Source of the DNA: Planctomycetota bacterium | GTDB taxonomy: Bacteria > Planctomycetota > Phycisphaerae > UBA1845 > UTPLA1 | Assembly (NCBI GenBank): GCA_027295245.1 | Contig: JAPULF010000424.1 | Coordinates: forward strand, 1 to 8,901 | Direction: 5' to 3' | DNA length: 8,901 nucleotides | In this document: positions 5,624 to 8,901 of the stretch, piece by piece | How positions within the stretch are numbered: position 1 is the stretch's first letter | Layout: each line of letters begins with the position of its first letter | Notes under the pieces: generated by a model | The model's input: only the letters and a program-made list of their open reading frames with translations | What the model was told of the DNA's origin: nothing | The model's database searches: none | Program-made: the position numbers and the translations under genes

Positions 5624-6766
5624 ATGCGACTACTTTTTGTTATCGATAATCTGGCGTCGGGCGGAGCCCAGAGACAACTGGTCAGCCTGGCGCTCGGTTT
5701 GCACGAGCGCGGCCACTCAATCGAGTTCTTCATCTACTATCCCAAGTCCAGACACTTCGCCGACCAATTGGAGGAGTTGAAGATCCCCATCCACGAATTC
5801 TCCAAGGTCCGCCGGTTCTCGATCAAGATCGTGGCGGCACTGCGCCGGCAGATCTCGAAAGGCGCGTACGACGGAATCCTGTCATTTCTTCGCACGCCCG
5901 GCGTATATGCGGAACTCGCCAGGCTCGGGATGGACCGCCCCAAACTCATCGTCTCCGAGCGGGGTCCGCCGTCGCCAAACACAACCGCCCCAGGTAGGTT
6001 CCTCGCAAGACAGCTCCATCGGTTGGCCGACCACGTGACGGTGAATTCGCATCATGAGCGCCTGCGAATCGAAGGCGAATCCGATTGGCTTCGCGGACGA
6101 ATATCGACTATCTACAACGGCGTCGATTTGAACGTCTTCCATCCACGGCAGAACGAAATACCTCGGGACAAGGGCGATCCGATCCGCCTGCTCGCCATCG
6201 GAACGGTAAACCCGCACAAGAACATGATGGGCCTGATTCGAGCCCTGGCCTTGGTTCGAGAGAAACGGGGCGACCTGCCGTTGCTCGTCCGCTGGGCCGG
6301 AAAGCGAAGCCAAAATCCGGAGGGGGAACGGACATTTCAACAAACGGACAACCTTATCTCTGAACTGGATTTGAAGTCAAACTGGGAATGGCTGGGGGAG
6401 CGCAAGGACATTCCCTCATTGCTGCGTCAACACGACGCCGTGGTCCACCCCAGCACGCGAGAGGGATTGCCGAACGCAATCTGCGAGGGCTTGGCAAGTG
6501 GTCGCCCCATACTGGCCGGAGGGATCCTCGATCACCCGCGGCTGGTGCAACAAGGCGTGCGCGGTCTCTTGTTTGACCCCCGCGACCCGGAGGACATCGC
6601 CAAAACGCTGTTGGATTTCTGCGAGTTGCAACCCGATGTCCGCAAACAGATGGGAAAAGCGGCCCGGGCGTTTGCAGAAACGGAACTCAGCCTGCCTCAC
6701 ATAGCCGAGATCTACGAGCAACGATTCGTGCGGTTGGGCTGCCCTCGAAACTCGCGGGACGCGTAA
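5624..6766 (+). CDS. Family 4 glycosyltransferase (retaining, GT-B fold)
   Basis: A 380-residue protein with a complete GT4 architecture. The N-terminal acceptor domain begins MRLLFVIDNLASGGAQRQL, with the GG loop at residues 13-14. IYNGVDLNVFHP (163-174) marks the domain linker. The C-terminal donor domain carries AIGTVNPHKN (191-200) and the EX7E motif between E280 and E288 in HPSTREGLPNAICEGLASG. It would transfer a sugar from a nucleotide donor, with retention of configuration, to the growing glycan at the inner face of the membrane. No signal peptide or membrane helix is seen. The ATG at 5624 follows GAGA (5613-5616) by 7 bases and lies 9 bases after the stop of the truncated repeat ORF, so coupling is possible. 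It converges with the asparagine synthase-like gene. The family is clear; the sugar is not. Confidence 0.93.
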   Translation: MRLLFVIDNLASGGAQRQLVSLALGLHERGHSIEFFIYYPKSRHFADQLEELKIPIHEFSKVRRFSIKIVAALRRQISKGAYDGILSFLRTPGVYAELARLGMDRPKLIVSERGPPSPNTTAPGRFLARQLHRLADHVTVNSHHERLRIEGESDWLRGRISTIYNGVDLNVFHPRQNEIPRDKGDPIRLLAIGTVNPHKNMMGLIRALALVREKRGDLPLLVRWAGKRSQNPEGERTFQQTDNLISELDLKSNWEWLGERKDIPSLLRQHDAVVHPSTREGLPNAICEGLASGRPILAGGILDHPRLVQQGVRGLLFDPRDPEDIAKTLLDFCELQPDVRKQMGKAARAFAETELSLPHIAEIYEQRFVRLGCPRNSRDA

Positions 6767-6982
6767 TCAGTCCGTTTCCACCGAAAGAACTCAGTCAATC
6801 AGAGCCGCCTCACGAAGACCGGGGATGGCGCGGAAGATCTGCTGATCACCGCCGAGCGGTTTCGCGGACGTGGTGTTTGCTTGCCCATTCGCCGCGGTCC
6901 AGGTGATCGACCCATGATTTCCGGTTAGCAGTCTCGGTGAGTAACTGTTAGCGAATCTGGAAATGACGAATGGTAACCCGTG
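6767..6982. other. Convergent intergenic region, possible degraded coding remnant on minus strand
   Basis: 216 bp between convergent genes. A short hairpin, ACCGC-CGA-GCGGT (6848-6860), is followed by TT in the plus direction, which is too little for a confident intrinsic terminator. On the minus strand, the frame of the asparagine synthase-like gene stays open for 63 codons past its TAA, to a TGA at 6791-6793. The translation is not Arg-biased and looks protein-like, with GGDQQIFRAIPGLREAALID at its end. It has no ATG. Confidence 0.4.
6848..6862 (+). terminator. Weak hairpin, possible shared terminator
   Basis: A five-base-pair stem ACCGC / GCGGT with a CGA loop, followed by TT and then GC-rich sequence. 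It lies between two convergent genes, where a bidirectional terminator would be expected. The stem is short and there is no real T-tract, so support is weak. Confidence 0.2.
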
Positions 6983-8887
6983 TTATGAACAGCCCGCGCT
7001 GCGAATGCGGCTTATGCGGCGATCCCATCCCGCCAACTGCAGACATGCCCATATAAGAGTCCTGACGTTTCGGCGGCCGGATAAGTGGTCATCCAGCATG
7101 GCGTTCAGTTCATTGCGATCCAGCCAGTCATGCAAATGAGTGTCGTCGCTGCCAAGTTCGTCGCATACCCATTCTTTCAGCGGTCCCCGAATCCATTGAG
7201 CCATCGGGACACTGAAGCCCATTTTGGGGCGATCCCACAGATGTCTCGGAAGGTATTTCTCAAGCAGGGCCTTGGCGAAATGCTTTTGCTCGCGCCCTGC
7301 CGTCTTGTAGGCGATTGGAATTCGTGCGGCGAGTTCAACGACGCGATGGTCGAGAATAGGCACGCGCGCCTCCAGGGACACGGCCATGCTTGACCGATCC
7401 ACTTTTGTAAGGATATCGTCCACCAAATACCCGTGCAAATCGATGACTCCTCCGAGCAGATCGATTTCATTTTGAGGCAACTGTGCAGTTGCCTCGCGCC
7501 CGATTTCCAGGAGTCTATTTGAATCGCCGTTGTGGCGATGCAACTTGGAATAGTGGCCGGGCAACCAAGAGTGTGGCCTCACGAAAAAAGATGCGAAATC
7601 ACTGAAGCCGATCCGATACCCCCAATCGCTCAACAGCGACCCTTGGCGAAGACGCATGCATGCGCCGACCGCCTGGCGAAGGGGTCGTGGCACGTGACGC
7701 AGGAACGGAAACAACCGCATGGATTTGCTCACGTAGCTGTTGTATCCCCAGAACAACTCGTCTCCACCGTCGCCGCTCAAGGCGACCGTCACGTAATCAC
7801 GGGTCATCCGAGAAAGCGCCAATGTCGGAATACTCGAGTAGTCGGCGAAGGGCTCGTCAAAATGCTCGCTATTCACGCGCGCAGCGTCGAGGATGTTTTC
7901 TTCAGACAAGTAGAATTCTTCATGCTCGGTGCCCAGATGCTCCGCGATGCGCTTCGCCGCGGGGGCCTCGTTCCATTCCGGGACTGAAAAACCGACCGAG
8001 AATGTGCGTAGTCGTCCCGAATGCGCCCGGCGCATGAGCGCCACCACCAGGGAAGAATCGATCCCCCCACTCAAGAAGGCGCCTAACGGGACGTCGCTGA
8101 TCAGCCGCATTTCGACCGCCGACGATAACTCATCGTCAAGAGCCTCGAGGGCCTCTTCTCTACTCGCGAACGCGTCCCGACTATTGTAATACTCCGTCGC
8201 GCTCCAGTATCTCTGAATACGCGGCTCGGGGTTACGTAGATTCAACGTCAGAAAATGAGCCGGGGGCAGTTTTCGGACGCCCTCGAAAATGGACTGTGGC
8301 GACGGGATATACCCATTCAGTAAGAATTGCCTGATGCCGTCCTGCGATACCTCCAATTGTAGACTTGGCAGGGCGGCCAGCGCTGTTACCTCGGACGCGA
8401 ACGCAAATTGGCGGCCGTCCCAGTAGTAATAAAGGGGCTTGATGCCGATTCGGTCGCGAACCAGCCACAGGCGTTCGCGTTCCTTGTCCCAAATGGCGAA
8501 AGCAAACATGCCGCGGAGCGACTGGACCGCCGTCTCCCCAAATGCGTCGTACGCGGCCAGAATCACTTCCGTATCGCACTCGCTGGAAAACGAGTAGCCT
8601 TTTTTTTCGAGACCGTCGCGGATTTCACGAAAGTTGTACACCTCGCCGTTATATACAATCGTCGATCCGGTGCGCGGGCTGATCAACGGTTGGTGACCGG
8701 CGCCCGAAATATCTAGAATACTCAAGCGAGTGTGGGCGAGGGTGAGTCGAACCTCTCCGGCAGTCGTGGTATGAAGGCATCCCCGGTCGTCCGGGCCCCG
8801 ATGTTCAAGAAGTCGCAAGGCCTTTGTGAATGATTCCGGCGATTCGTGATGCCCGGAAAACGTAATCTTGCCGAGAATGCCGCACAT
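6983..8887 (-). CDS. Glutamine-hydrolysing asparagine synthase-like amidotransferase
   Basis: A 634-residue AsnB-type enzyme. The N-terminal Ntn glutaminase domain (about 1-215) would release ammonia from glutamine using Cys2. This fixes the start, because MCGI must be the N-terminus. Expected glutamine-site residues are visible: R54 (RLSILD), N80-G81-E82 (NGEVYNF) and D105. The C-terminal synthetase domain (about 245-615) has the ATP pyrophosphatase loop SGGIDSS (273-279), SGDGGDE (371-377) and DDILTKVDRSSM (490-501). Length is normal for the family. GGAG (8898-8901) lies 10 bases before the ATG. In polysaccharide loci, including those linked to exosortase/PEP-CTERM systems, such enzymes are thought to amidate a sugar acid or other precursor rather than supply asparagine. 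That role is inferred from context here, and ordinary asparagine synthesis cannot be excluded. Confidence 0.93.
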   Translation of the reverse strand: MCGILGKITFSGHHESPESFTKALRLLEHRGPDDRGCLHTTTAGEVRLTLAHTRLSILDISGAGHQPLISPRTGSTIVYNGEVYNFREIRDGLEKKGYSFSSECDTEVILAAYDAFGETAVQSLRGMFAFAIWDKERERLWLVRDRIGIKPLYYYWDGRQFAFASEVTALAALPSLQLEVSQDGIRQFLLNGYIPSPQSIFEGVRKLPPAHFLTLNLRNPEPRIQRYWSATEYYNSRDAFASREEALEALDDELSSAVEMRLISDVPLGAFLSGGIDSSLVVALMRRAHSGRLRTFSVGFSVPEWNEAPAAKRIAEHLGTEHEEFYLSEENILDAARVNSEHFDEPFADYSSIPTLALSRMTRDYVTVALSGDGGDELFWGYNSYVSKSMRLFPFLRHVPRPLRQAVGACMRLRQGSLLSDWGYRIGFSDFASFFVRPHSWLPGHYSKLHRHNGDSNRLLEIGREATAQLPQNEIDLLGGVIDLHGYLVDDILTKVDRSSMAVSLEARVPILDHRVVELAARIPIAYKTAGREQKHFAKALLEKYLPRHLWDRPKMGFSVPMAQWIRGPLKEWVCDELGSDDTHLHDWLDRNELNAMLDDHLSGRRNVRTLIWACLQLAGWDRRISRIRSAGCS

Positions 8888-8897
8888 GTTCTTTCTG

Positions 8898-8901
8898 CTC
8901 C
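8898..8901 (-). promoter_or_regulatory. Ribosome binding site of the asparagine synthase-like gene
   Basis: GGAG on the minus strand at the right edge of the window, 10 bases before the ATG (8885-8887). It agrees with the start already fixed by the catalytic Cys2. Anything further upstream is outside the window. Confidence 0.5.

Noticed and set aside
7532..7987. A 151-codon plus-strand frame antisense to the asparagine synthase-like gene
   Set aside because: Antisense shadow of a confident gene, with no motifs or start signal.

Overview
The window looks like part of a bacterial exopolysaccharide / surface-polysaccharide locus. It is moderately GC-rich, with compact genes. There are no rRNA, tRNA, CRISPR or transposase sequences. 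Nothing here fixes the taxon. A Gram-negative or planctomycete-like environmental bacterium fits the gene mix, but that is only an impression.

Layout, left to right. (1) 1-1020, minus strand: a WbuB-like family 4 glycosyltransferase that runs off the left edge. (2) 1021-1334: a divergent intergenic region with a plausible sigma70-type promoter facing right. (3) 1335-3602, plus strand: a heparinase II/III-type polysaccharide lyase-like protein with its candidate catalytic residues present. (4) 3603-3743: a leader with a strong promoter-like element (TTGTGA, 16 bp, TATAAT) that begins at the end of the lyase gene. (5) 3744-5204, plus strand: a 486-residue protein of no family I can name, with features of GT-B-fold capsule/polymer transferases. 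(6) 5205-5623: a gene-poor stretch with a second TATAAT element, nested inverted repeats, and a truncated second copy of the first 105 bp of gene 5. (7) 5624-6766, plus strand: a second family 4 glycosyltransferase with an intact EX7E motif. (8) 6767-6982: a convergent intergenic region. (9) 6983-8887, minus strand: a glutamine-dependent asparagine synthase-like amidotransferase.

A coherent reading is that the two GT4 enzymes and the GT-B-like protein assemble a glycan. The AsnB-like enzyme would amidate a sugar acid or precursor, and the lyase-like protein would trim or edit the polymer. The genes are not one operon: the strands alternate, and genes 3 and 4 each appear to have their own promoter region.

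The most unusual feature is the duplicated gene start. Positions 3744-3848 and 5417-5521 match at 98 of 105 bases, and both copies lie about 90-120 bp downstream of a TATAAT box. In the second copy the similarity stops abruptly. The reading frame continues as an unrelated tail and closes 9 bp before the next glycosyltransferase. It may be the remnant of a deleted paralogue, or a translated leader for the downstream gene.
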